DNA from: Akkermansiaceae bacterium
Lineage (GTDB): Bacteria; Verrucomicrobiota; Verrucomicrobiia; Verrucomicrobiales; Akkermansiaceae
Length of the DNA stretch: 20,256 bases
Reading direction: 5' to 3'
Assembly (NCBI GenBank): GCA_023301645.1
Contig: JALZUH010000175.1
Coordinates: 1 to 20,256 of the forward strand
Shown: piece after piece, positions 1-6,460 of the stretch
How positions within the stretch are numbered: position 1 is the first letter of the stretch
Layout: every line of letters starts with the position of its first letter
Translations under genes and position numbers: made by a program
Notes under the pieces: generated by a model
Seen by the model: only the letters and a program-made list of their open reading frames with translations
Database searches by the model: none
What the model was told of the DNA's origin: nothing

Positions 1-828
1 ACCACTGAAAAATTTCTATCACGCTTCGGCTTCAGTTCACCCATGATCAATGGCTTCTTTCGCGCCTTCTACGGAGGTATTTTTTTGGAACGAGACCTAA
101 GAACATCGAGTCGGATGTTTGAATTTACCTTCAAAATGTTCAGCACAGGGCATGCAACACTCCCAGCCAATGGCATGGGATCGATACCACGCCAGCTTAG
201 TGAGTTATTACCCGCAGCATCCATTAAGCTCAACTCGCCTGTCTCTTCTGTTACGAGAGATTCTGTAACGCTATCTGATGGTGGCGAAATCACAGGAAGC
301 CAAGTAGTCATAGCTACAGAAGCAGCCCAGACTAGTAAGCTAGTCGCTGAATTCTCACCCGTAGCTCCTAGCTGGAGGTCGGTCACCAATGTCTACTTCA
401 AAGCAGATAAGTCTCCCCTCAATGAAGCGATCATTGCGCTCAACGGCACTAAAAATGGCCTGATCAATAATGTGTCAGTCCCGTCTGATGTGAGCCCTGC
501 ATACGCACCTGAGAAGCAGTCCTTGATTTCTGTATCTCTACTAGGTGTCCACCAAGGTGAACATATCCCAGAGGACGTGAAAGAAGAGCTCGTCGCATGG
601 TTTGGTGAAGAAGTAACTCACTGGAAGCACCTGCGCACCGACGTCATCAAGCATGCTTTACCCGAACAAGGACCAAGCAAAGCTACCAAAGAGCCACAAG
701 GGTTCATTAAACTCGGCGACACTCTGATCTGTGGAGATCATACCATGAGCGCCTCAATAGAAGGCTCAATCATTTCAGGAAAACTTGCAGCCGAGGAAAT
801 TATCAATTCTTTAGGTGCAGCAGATTGA
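1..828 (+). CDS. FAD-dependent amine oxidase / phytoene-desaturase-type oxidoreductase, C-terminal part
   Basis: The reading frame is open from the first base of the window (T-T-E-K-F-L...) and ends at TGA 826-828, so the gene starts upstream and only about 275 C-terminal residues are visible. The internal ATG at 43 is not the start. The visible part has a central substrate-domain stretch (GFFRAFYGGIF), a return to the FAD domain (ATLPANGMGSIPRQLSELLP, then VVIATEA), and the typical C-terminal FAD-contact segment (LICGDHTMSASIEGSIISGKLAAEEI). This order matches flavin amine oxidase / protoporphyrinogen oxidase / phytoene desaturase-like proteins, which oxidise amines or desaturate C-C bonds with FAD. 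The N-terminal GxGxxG dinucleotide-binding motif would lie outside the window. The substrate cannot be told. The family call is firm; a specific enzyme name would be a guess. No clear terminator follows. Confidence 0.82.
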   Translation, partial: TTEKFLSRFGFSSPMINGFFRAFYGGIFLERDLRTSSRMFEFTFKMFSTGHATLPANGMGSIPRQLSELLPAASIKLNSPVSSVTRDSVTLSDGGEITGSQVVIATEAAQTSKLVAEFSPVAPSWRSVTNVYFKADKSPLNEAIIALNGTKNGLINNVSVPSDVSPAYAPEKQSLISVSLLGVHQGEHIPEDVKEELVAWFGEEVTHWKHLRTDVIKHALPEQGPSKATKEPQGFIKLGDTLICGDHTMSASIEGSIISGKLAAEEIINSLGAAD

Positions 829-1047
829 TCTCTGCCACATAGCGATATAGAAACGTCAGCCTTACTCGATCAGACGACTACCCTTTCTTGAAGTGGTTGA
901 TCATCGGTTTTAAAAGCCTAGAAGGACACGCCTTAACAGAATGGACGTTAAGCTTCACGCCAGATCTGATGAGTAGGTCTAGTAAGCTGCGAGCGCCGCG
1001 ACTACTGCCCAGATCCTTTGTTGCTTAATAGCTAATCAAGGACACCC

Positions 1048-1455
1048 TTAGAAGGCTATGATGCGCCAAAAGACCCGATTTTCTCCCGTAGGGGCATCAA
1101 TTTGGAACCCTGTTTCAACATCTCCGTTGGGGAGGGTATGAGTGCTGGTAATTCTGACTCCATTTGTCGAGGTAGTAGCAGAAGTCCAATTATCTAAATC
1201 TGAGCTAAACTGAAGTGCCACGGTGTAACCATCTGCAATGGCTTCATTAGTGGTAGTGAATGTCAGAGTTCCATTGGCTGAGCGTGTTGGCATCGTGTTT
1301 TGACCGATGGCGAATTCGATCAAATCGTCAATACTGTTGGAGTTGTAATCTCCGTTTGCGTCGGTGGAAATCTCCAGATTATTGGAGAAAATCTTAGTAG
1401 CAATCCTCCCCCAGAATATGATGCTCTGCAGACTTGCCAGCGGAGGATTGCGTTC
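1048..1455 (-). pseudogene. 3' remnant of a secreted protein gene with calcium-loop motif and C-terminal beta domain
   Basis: On the minus strand a frame is open from just after an in-frame TAA (1456-1458) to TAA 1050-1048. It has no ATG or GTG; the only usual alternative start is TTG at 1323, which would give 91 residues. Before that TTG the frame already reads TDANGDYNSNSIDDLIEFAIG, an EF-hand or dockerin-like D-x-N-x-D loop followed by a short helix, continuous with a beta-rich end (ALQFSSDLDNWTSATTSTNG ... FWRIIAF). This loop plus 'sDLdnW' tail is common at the C-terminus of long secreted Verrucomicrobiota proteins. The lack of a start, signal peptide and N-terminal domains suggests a deletion scar or truncated copy. 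The first ~25 codons of the frame overlap an inverted repeat at 1400-1451 and may not belong to the gene. Alternative: a short TTG-started secretion-less protein, less likely. Confidence 0.6.
1400..1451. repeat. Inverted repeat, 10-bp perfect arms (possible palindromic repeat element)
   Basis: GCAATCCTCC at 1400-1409 pairs perfectly with GGAGGATTGC at 1442-1451 around a 32-base interior that has a TCTGCAGA palindrome near its centre (1425-1432). It lies at the broken upstream edge of the secreted-protein remnant. The shape resembles REP or small MITE-type elements; one copy in this window cannot prove that. Confidence 0.5.
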
Positions 1456-1538
1456 TTATGGTGTGGGCAGTTGGGATGGTGGATTGATTCGGCCATGTTG
1501 ACCTAACGACTTTTAACTAATTCTATTACATTTATATC

Positions 1539-2030
1539 ATGAGTATTCAAATCGGAGATCAAGCGCCAGACTTTAGCCTAGTAACCCTCACCTCTGAGGG
1601 ACCAGAGGTGTTTTCTCTCTCGTCGTTGATCGGTGAGCAGAATATCCTTATTCTTTTTGTGCCGATGGCGTTCACTGGAGGGTGCACGACTCAGTTTTGC
1701 TCATTAACTCAGGAGCTCAATACTTATAATGACTTGGGCGCTAAGGTGCTTGGTATCTCAGGTGATAACCCCTTTGCTCAGAAAGAATGGGCAGAGAAGG
1801 AGGGCATTGAGCTCACTCTCCTAAGTGACTACGAGCATAAGGTAACGGAGGCTTATGGTGTGGCTTATGAATCATTTCTCCCTGAGAAGAACCTCATCAT
1901 GGGTGGCGTGCCAAAGCGCTCGGCATTTGTAATCGATAAGGCGGGTGTTATCCGCTACGCGGAGGTGCTTGAGGTTCCTAGTGATATGCCAAATATGGAG
2001 GCTGTGAAGTCATGCCTGAAGGCACTCTAG
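1539..2030 (+). CDS. Peroxiredoxin, BCP/AhpE-like (thioredoxin-dependent peroxidase)
   Basis: A 163-residue cytosolic peroxidase of the AhpC/TSA superfamily that reduces H2O2 and organic peroxides through a peroxidatic cysteine. The active-site motif is VPMAFTGGCTTQFC: Pro42, Thr46 and Cys49 form the PxxxTxxC signature. Cys54 lies five residues after Cys49, the spacing of the resolving cysteine in BCP-type atypical 2-Cys enzymes (E. coli BCP Cys45/Cys50), so an intramolecular disulfide is likely. Another Cys near the C-terminus (KSCLKAL) could play a part. The N-terminal GDQAPDFSL and the GISGDNPFAQKEWAEKEG segment are typical, as is the total length. ATG at 1539 is preceded by an AT-rich stretch without a Shine-Dalgarno sequence. 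A hairpin at 2058-2097 separates it from menH. Subfamily (BCP or AhpE) is inferred from the C-x4-C spacing. Confidence 0.9.
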   Translation: MSIQIGDQAPDFSLVTLTSEGPEVFSLSSLIGEQNILILFVPMAFTGGCTTQFCSLTQELNTYNDLGAKVLGISGDNPFAQKEWAEKEGIELTLLSDYEHKVTEAYGVAYESFLPEKNLIMGGVPKRSAFVIDKAGVIRYAEVLEVPSDMPNMEAVKSCLKAL

Positions 2031-2057
2031 ATCGTCATCTAGTAGATGAAAAATTAC

Positions 2058-2097
2058 AGATAGGTGAGCGGGTGAGATGATCTCTGCTTGCCTATCT
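2058..2097 (+). terminator. Hairpin after the peroxiredoxin gene, possible terminator
   Basis: AGATAGGTGAGC (2058-2069) pairs with GCTTGCCTATCT (2086-2097) over 12 bp with two G-T wobbles. The T tract after it is poor (TATTAAAAA), so this is either a weak terminator or an mRNA end or processing structure between the peroxiredoxin gene and menH. Confidence 0.45.
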
Positions 2098-2119
2098 TAT
2101 TAAAAAACTTAGTGATCAG

Positions 2120-2857
2120 GTGATCTGGGCATTACATGGGGCGGTGGGTATGGCCGATGACTGGCGCCAGCTGGCTGCTTTTCCTGCGATACGTGAGTCG
2201 GCAGGGGAGATTAGGCGGCTAGACTTATGGCGCTTTCTGGAGTGCTGCCCGATGCCACTGAGTCAGATTGGCAATACGCTAGCTGAGGAAATCACGCGCA
2301 TTGATCCTACTCCTACTTTACTGGGGTATTCGATGGGTGGTAGGCTGGCACTACATGCATTGCTGGCGAGGCCAGGCATGTGGAAGTCTGCGATGATTGT
2401 CTCAGCTCATACTGGTCTCGACAATGAAGAGGACAGGGTAGATAGGCGTCGCAAGGATGCGGAGTGGTCAGCACGAGCGCTGAAGGGCGAGTGGTCTGAG
2501 TTCCTAGAGCAGTGGGGGAGTCAGGCTGTGTTGCAAGCTGGTGATTCACCGAGTCATTTACCGAGTCGCTTGCCTCTGAAGAGCCGCAGGGCTTCGGTGG
2601 CGAGGTCTTTTACTAATTGGTCACTGGGTGGGCAGGAGGATTTGTCTGCGAGGCTTGGTGAGATTACTTGTCCGGTGACGTGGGTGACTGGTGAAGAGGA
2701 TGAGAAGTTCACTGCTATAGGGCGACGAGCAGTTGCTGAGCTGCAGCAGGGACACCATGAGGTAGTATCTGACTGTGGGCATCGTGTGCCGTGGGATCAA
2801 CCTGAGAAATTTGCCGAAATATGTCGTAATATGATAGAATCTGACTCGCTGCGTTGA
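2120..2857 (+). CDS. menH: Alpha/beta hydrolase, MenH-like (SHCHC synthase)
   Basis: A 245-residue alpha/beta hydrolase. MenH removes pyruvate from SEPHCHC to give SHCHC in menaquinone synthesis. Visible motifs: the oxyanion-strand WALHGAVGMADDW near the N-terminus, the nucleophile elbow GYSMGG with Ser71, an acid in the VTGEEDEKF segment (Asp194), and the catalytic His221 in SDCGHRVPWDQPEKF. The GYSMGGRLAL elbow is the form seen in MenH proteins. The start is GTG at 2120; no in-frame ATG lies between it and the upstream stop at 2078-2080, and the core beta strand begins right there, so the protein cannot be much shorter. It ends 27 bp before menB on the same strand, which is the main support for the specific function. 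Without that neighbour, only 'alpha/beta hydrolase' would be safe. Confidence 0.8.
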   Translation: MIWALHGAVGMADDWRQLAAFPAIRESAGEIRRLDLWRFLECCPMPLSQIGNTLAEEITRIDPTPTLLGYSMGGRLALHALLARPGMWKSAMIVSAHTGLDNEEDRVDRRRKDAEWSARALKGEWSEFLEQWGSQAVLQAGDSPSHLPSRLPLKSRRASVARSFTNWSLGGQEDLSARLGEITCPVTWVTGEEDEKFTAIGRRAVAELQQGHHEVVSDCGHRVPWDQPEKFAEICRNMIESDSLR

Positions 2858-2884
2858 TTTGCAATTGCACCATGCTCGATCTGC

Positions 2885-3715
2885 ATGAATGATCCCCCTA
2901 TGTGGAAATCAGCTCATACATTTGAAGACATTCTCTATGATAAGTCCGAGGACGGAAAAATCGCGAAGATTACAATTAACCGTCCTGAGGTTCGTAATGC
3001 ATTTCGCCCAGAAACAACTCAGGAGCTTCTTCGCGCCTTTGACTTCGCTCACGAAGATAGCGAGGTAGGTGTTATCATTCTCACCGGTGCAGGTGATCAG
3101 GCGTTTTGCTCAGGTGGAGATCAGAAGGTGCGTGGTCATGCTGGCTACATTGGTGGCGACGGGGTTCCTCGTCTGAATATCCTCGATGTGCAGCGTAAGA
3201 TTCGTAATTTACCTAAGCCAGTGGTGGCGATGGTTGCTGGCTACGCTATCGGTGGCGGACATGTGCTGCATGTGGTCTGTGACCTTACGATTGCGGCTGA
3301 TAATGCTAAATTTGGCCAGACAGGGCCGAAGGTGGGCTCCTTTGATGGTGGTTTAGGCTCTAGCTATTTAGCACGTATTGTGGGGCAAAAAAAGGCGCGT
3401 GAGATCTGGTATCTCTGCCGTCAGTATGATGCGCAGCAGGCTCTTGATATGGGGCTGGTTAATACGGTGGTGCCTCTTGCAGATTTGGAAAAGGAGACTG
3501 TGCAGTGGTGCCGTGAGATGCTGGAGCATTCGCCACTAGCGATGCGCTGCCTGAAGTCTGCTCTCAATGCTGACTGCGATGGTCAGATGGGCTTACTCGA
3601 CTTAGCGGGGAACGCTACCCTTCTCTACTACATGAGTGAGGAGGCTAAGGAGGGTAAAAACGCCTTTATCGAAAAGCGTGAGCCTGACTTCAGCAAGTTT
3701 CCTAGAGTGCCTTAG
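2885..3715 (+). CDS. menB: 1,4-dihydroxy-2-naphthoyl-CoA synthase (MenB)
   Basis: A 276-residue crotonase-fold enzyme that closes the second ring of menaquinone by Dieckmann-type condensation of o-succinylbenzoyl-CoA. The sequence tracks the E. coli-type enzyme closely: NRPEVRNAFRP, oxyanion-hole region AFCSGGDQ (about 74-80), the GYIGGDGVPRLNILDVQ loop, GYAIGGGHVLH, and FGQTGPKVGSFDGG (143-156) with Ser152/Asp154 as the acid-base pair. The Q-T-G at 145-147 marks the bicarbonate-dependent type I MenB. REIWYLCRQYDAQQALDMGL and the C-terminal REPDFSKFPR are also canonical. ATG at 2885 has no SD sequence. It follows menH by 27 bp, likely co-transcribed; the other men genes are not in the window. 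Two hairpins (3732-3816) end the unit. The identification is very secure. Confidence 0.97.
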   Translation: MNDPPMWKSAHTFEDILYDKSEDGKIAKITINRPEVRNAFRPETTQELLRAFDFAHEDSEVGVIILTGAGDQAFCSGGDQKVRGHAGYIGGDGVPRLNILDVQRKIRNLPKPVVAMVAGYAIGGGHVLHVVCDLTIAADNAKFGQTGPKVGSFDGGLGSSYLARIVGQKKAREIWYLCRQYDAQQALDMGLVNTVVPLADLEKETVQWCREMLEHSPLAMRCLKSALNADCDGQMGLLDLAGNATLLYYMSEEAKEGKNAFIEKREPDFSKFPRVP

Positions 3716-3731
3716 TCGAGAATGATTTTCA

Positions 3732-3767
3732 TCTAGAGTGCGGTAATAAAGCTTACTGCATTCTAGA
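3732..3767. terminator. 15-bp hairpin after menB, first of two
   Basis: TCTAGAGTGCGGTAA (3732-3746) and TTACTGCATTCTAGA (3753-3767) pair along 15 bp with two wobbles and a 6-base loop TAAAGC. No T tract follows directly, so alone it would be a 3'-end stability hairpin; it sits 11 bp before the true terminator. Confidence 0.6.
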
Positions 3768-3778
3768 GTGCCTTTATG

Positions 3779-3816
3779 AAAAAGAGCGCCTTTCCTGTGG
3801 GAAGAGCGCTCTTTTT
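3779..3816. terminator. Bidirectional rho-independent terminator between menB and the DAHP synthase gene
   Basis: AAAAAGAGCGC (3779-3789) and GCGCTCTTTTT (3806-3816) are perfect inverted arms of 11 bp. The stem continues inward with CTTTCC (3790-3795) against GGGAAG (3799-3804), leaving one bulged A and a 3-base loop. The A tract on one side and the T tract on the other make it work in both directions, as expected between converging genes. Confidence 0.9.
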
Positions 3817-3863
3817 GGTAGGTGTTTTAGCCTACAGTTTGTTGCTGTTGAGTCTTAGAATAC

Positions 3864-4928
3864 TTAGTGAGCTCGTCGTGATTGCACGGACTTGGCGAGT
3901 TCTTCGAACATGTTTTCTGTTGTCTGCCAGTTAACACATTGGTCGGTGACGGACTGTCCGTAGACGAGGTCTTCTAGGTTGCCTTGGAGCTTCTGGCTAC
4001 CTTCGATGATGTTACTCTCGATCATGACAGCGGTAATGGACTTGTTACCTGCAGTGATTTGCTGGCAGAGTGATTGAACAACGATTGGCTGGTTGCGGTA
4101 GTCCTTAAGGGAGTTACCGTGGGAGCAGTCGATCATAACGGAGGCAGGGAGGCCGGCGTCGGTGATTTGCTGGCAGATATCTGCGATGATTTCGGCCTCA
4201 TAGTTGGTGCCTTGTGATGAGCCGCGCAGGATGATGTGGCAGGCGTCATTACCCTTAGTGGTGACAATGGCTGAAACACCTTGCTTGGTGACTGAGAGAA
4301 AATGGTGCTGGCCAGCAGATGCTTGGATAGCGTCGAGGGCAATTTGGATAGATCCACCTGTGCCGTTCTTGAAGCCAACGGGCATGGATAGTCCAGATGC
4401 TAATTCGCGGTGGATCTGAGACTCTGTGGTGCGTGCTCCGATAGCTCCCCATGAGATGAGGTCGGCGTAGTATTGGGGCGAGATGGTGTCGAGGAATTCA
4501 GTGCCTGCTGCTACTCCCATTTCGGCTAGTTCGAGGAGGAGTTCGCGGGCGACTCGTAGGCCTTGATTAATGTCAAAGGAGCCGTTTAGATTAGGGTCAT
4601 TGATGAGGCCTTTCCAGCCGACGGTCGTTCGTGGCTTTTCGAAGTAGACACGCATGACAATAAGTAGGTCATCGGCGTATCGATCGGCGGCCTCCTTGAG
4701 TCTAGCTGCGTATTCAATAGCAGCAGCGGTGTCGTGAATAGAGCAGGGGCCAACGACGACGAGTAGGCGGTCGTCATCACCTTTGAGAATGTTTTCTGTG
4801 CCAAGCCTTGCCTTAGTGACGACTTCAGAGGCGGTGCCTGATATCGGTAATAAGTAGGAGAGGATATCGGGTGACATCAGGGGCTTTATCTCTCCGATGC
4901 GTAGGTCGTCAGTATGGAACTTATTCAC
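3864..4928 (-). CDS. aroF: 3-deoxy-7-phosphoheptulonate (DAHP) synthase, class I
   Basis: The first enzyme of the shikimate pathway; it condenses phosphoenolpyruvate and erythrose-4-phosphate. The 354-residue protein has the class I (AroF/G/H-type) signature throughout: VVVGPCSIHD (58-66, with metal-binding Cys62), VMRVYFEKPRTTVGWKG (91-107), INDPNLNGSFDINQGL, GTEFLDTISPQYYADLISWG, and GARTTESQIHRELASGLSMP. SVMIDCSHGNS follows later. The Pro of ISPQYYADL, in the segment linked to amino-acid feedback in E. coli AroG, is kept, so allosteric control is plausible, but which aromatic amino acid acts cannot be read. The start is GTG at 4928, preceded by AAAGG five to nine bases upstream, one of the few SD-like sites in the window. 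It is the last gene of the minus-strand run from rho, 58 bp after a phosphatase gene. The isozyme letter is arbitrary. Confidence 0.96.
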   Translation of the reverse strand: MNKFHTDDLRIGEIKPLMSPDILSYLLPISGTASEVVTKARLGTENILKGDDDRLLVVVGPCSIHDTAAAIEYAARLKEAADRYADDLLIVMRVYFEKPRTTVGWKGLINDPNLNGSFDINQGLRVARELLLELAEMGVAAGTEFLDTISPQYYADLISWGAIGARTTESQIHRELASGLSMPVGFKNGTGGSIQIALDAIQASAGQHHFLSVTKQGVSAIVTTKGNDACHIILRGSSQGTNYEAEIIADICQQITDAGLPASVMIDCSHGNSLKDYRNQPIVVQSLCQQITAGNKSITAVMIESNIIEGSQKLQGNLEDLVYGQSVTDQCVNWQTTENMFEELAKSVQSRRAH

Positions 4929-4986
4929 GCACCTTTCTTAGTCTCTCTTGGCTAGATGCCAAACCTGAAATGAGCTAAAAGGAGAT

Positions 4987-5697
4987 TTATTGTCCAGAGG
5001 GCTGGCTCAGGGGTGGTAGGGGCACTTTGAGCTCGCTGATGTTGCCCTTCTGCCTGTCACCGAATTCATTGGCCTGCCAGAACTCGCCACTGACGGGGTC
5101 AAGGCAGGTGAGCCAGAGGTCAGCGAAGGCATAGGTGTCGATACCAATGGTGTGGCCGAGGTTAATGGGGACTCCTGAGTCTTGGGGGCTGTGTCCACAG
5201 ATGACGGTTTTGCCCGACATATGTGCCTTACTGTCTCTCAGGCGTTGCCAGAAGAGGATGTTGGGGTGTTGACGATTGAGTGGCACATTTGACTTGAGCC
5301 CAGCGTGCACGAAAATGTGATGGGAGGTCTCGTGATACTGAAAGCAGGAGATGATGAAGTCCCAGTATTTACCTGAGATCTTTTTGACATTATCCACGCC
5401 GAATGAGTCGAGGGTGACTTGTCCTCCATTTTCTATCCAGAACTCTAAATCTTGCTTTGATTCACGGGCGTATTCCATGAGCTCTTCGTGGTTGCCTTTG
5501 AGACAAATGACGCGGTATTTCTTTTTGAGGTCAATGAGGTAGTCGATCACCCCTTTGGTGTCTGGACCACGGTCGATGTAGTCGCCAAGAGTGATGATCG
5601 TATCTCGGGGGCCGAGGCCTTGAGCTTCGAGATATTTGACGAGGTTTTTAAGGGATTTTAAACATCCGTGTATGTCTCCAATTACAAAGTGTCGCAT
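4987..5697 (-). CDS. Metallophosphoesterase, PrpE/ApaH-like Ser/Thr-phosphatase family (copy 1)
   Basis: A 236-residue PPP-family metallophosphoesterase. The two-metal centre is complete: GDIHGC (Asp8, His10), GDYIDRGPD (Asp39, Arg43), KGNHE (Asn69, His70), HAG (His131) and CGH (His169). Relatives are bacterial protein-serine/threonine phosphatases and symmetrical or asymmetrical diadenosine-tetraphosphate hydrolases such as PrpE; the substrate cannot be decided from motifs. The C-terminus carries an extra, Pro-rich tail (VPLPPLSQPSGQ) lacking in the neighbouring paralogue. No signal peptide, so cytosolic. ATG at 5697 has no SD. It lies 89 bp after a paralogue and 58 bp before the DAHP synthase gene, all on the minus strand. 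The two copies agree at roughly half of their positions by eye and are an old tandem duplication. Confidence 0.88.
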   Translation of the reverse strand: MRHFVIGDIHGCLKSLKNLVKYLEAQGLGPRDTIITLGDYIDRGPDTKGVIDYLIDLKKKYRVICLKGNHEELMEYARESKQDLEFWIENGGQVTLDSFGVDNVKKISGKYWDFIISCFQYHETSHHIFVHAGLKSNVPLNRQHPNILFWQRLRDSKAHMSGKTVICGHSPQDSGVPINLGHTIGIDTYAFADLWLTCLDPVSGEFWQANEFGDRQKGNISELKVPLPPLSQPSGQ

Positions 5698-5739
5698 CTG
5701 CTGAGAATATTATTAAATGTGAGAAATTCAGTCCATCTA

Positions 5740-5761
5740 AATGATTAGAATCTTAGTCATT
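5740..5761. repeat. Small hairpin between the two phosphatase genes
   Basis: AATGATTA (5740-5747) pairs with TAGTCATT (5754-5761), one wobble, 6-base loop. A second short palindrome, CTAAAT-GA-ATTTAG (5777-5790), covers the stop codon of the upstream phosphatase gene. Neither has a T tract in the direction of the genes, so they are more likely processing or stability structures than terminators. Confidence 0.35.
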
Positions 5762-5786
5762 TTTGAGCTTTTCTAACTAAATGAAT

Positions 5787-6443
5787 TTAGAGTGTTCCTT
5801 GTCTTGTTTCCTTGTTTTGATTCGCTTGCCAGTAGTTCTCACTATCGATATCTAGGCAGGTGAGCCATTGGGAGGCGAAGACATGGGTGTCGATACAGAT
5901 CGCGTGGGGCAGCTTGAGGGGCTTGCCGTCTCGCTGTGGCGTGTGGCCGCAGATGAGAGTTTTCCCTGACATGTGTGGCTCGGTGTCATGAATGCGAAGC
6001 CAGCAGAGTGACTCGATGCCTTGCTCGGCTACTGGGGTATTTGGCTCAAGGCCGGCGTGGGCGATGATGTGATTGGGCGTTTCGTGGTAGAGCGGGCAGT
6101 CGTCGATGAAGTCCCAGTATTTCTGGGGGAGCTCGTCGAGGTCATTGATACCAAATGACTGAGCCGCTTCAATGCCACCATTTATCAGCCAGAAGTAGAG
6201 CTGATCGTCGTCATCGGTGTGAGCGTCCTTGATCATCAGTTCGTGATTGCCCTTGAGCGTGATGAGACGGTGGTTTTTTCTAAGGTCGATAAGGTAGTCG
6301 ATAACGCCCTGCGAGTCTGGGCCGCGGTCGATGTAGTCACCTACTGTGATGAGAGTGTCTTCAGGGGTGAGTTCGAGAGACTCTACGAGAGTCTTGAGGG
6401 CTGTGAGGCAGCCGTGAATATCACCTATGACAAGAGTTCTCAT
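5787..6443 (-). CDS. Metallophosphoesterase, PrpE/ApaH-like Ser/Thr-phosphatase family (copy 2)
   Basis: A 218-residue paralogue of the downstream gene with the same complete metal site: GDIHGC (Asp8, His10), GDYIDRGPD (Asp36, Arg40), KGNHE (Asn66, His67), HAG (His129) and CGH (His167). Shared segments include GVIDYLIDL, QKYWDFI/GKYWDFI, PHMSGKTLICGHTPQ and WLTCLD near the end. It lacks the Pro-rich tail of copy 1 and has an acidic insert (HTDDDD, about 75-80). ATG at 6443 follows the lepA stop by only 17 bp, so translation or transcription coupling to lepA is likely. Function within the PPP family (protein phosphatase or dinucleoside polyphosphate hydrolase) cannot be read from the sequence. 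Both copies are intact, so they may have different substrates or expression. Confidence 0.88.
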   Translation of the reverse strand: MRTLVIGDIHGCLTALKTLVESLELTPEDTLITVGDYIDRGPDSQGVIDYLIDLRKNHRLITLKGNHELMIKDAHTDDDDQLYFWLINGGIEAAQSFGINDLDELPQKYWDFIDDCPLYHETPNHIIAHAGLEPNTPVAEQGIESLCWLRIHDTEPHMSGKTLICGHTPQRDGKPLKLPHAICIDTHVFASQWLTCLDIDSENYWQANQNKETRQGTL

Positions 6444-6460
6444 GAGTAGCTGACTGTTAT

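Noticed and set aside
829..1047. Short inverted repeat CTTAAC/GTTAAG in the gap after the oxidoreductase gene
   Set aside because: Only 6-bp arms with a 9-base loop and no T tract; expected by chance at this size.
1300..1506. 68-codon plus-strand frame
   Set aside because: Antisense to the secreted-protein remnant and through the palindromic element; no recognisable features.
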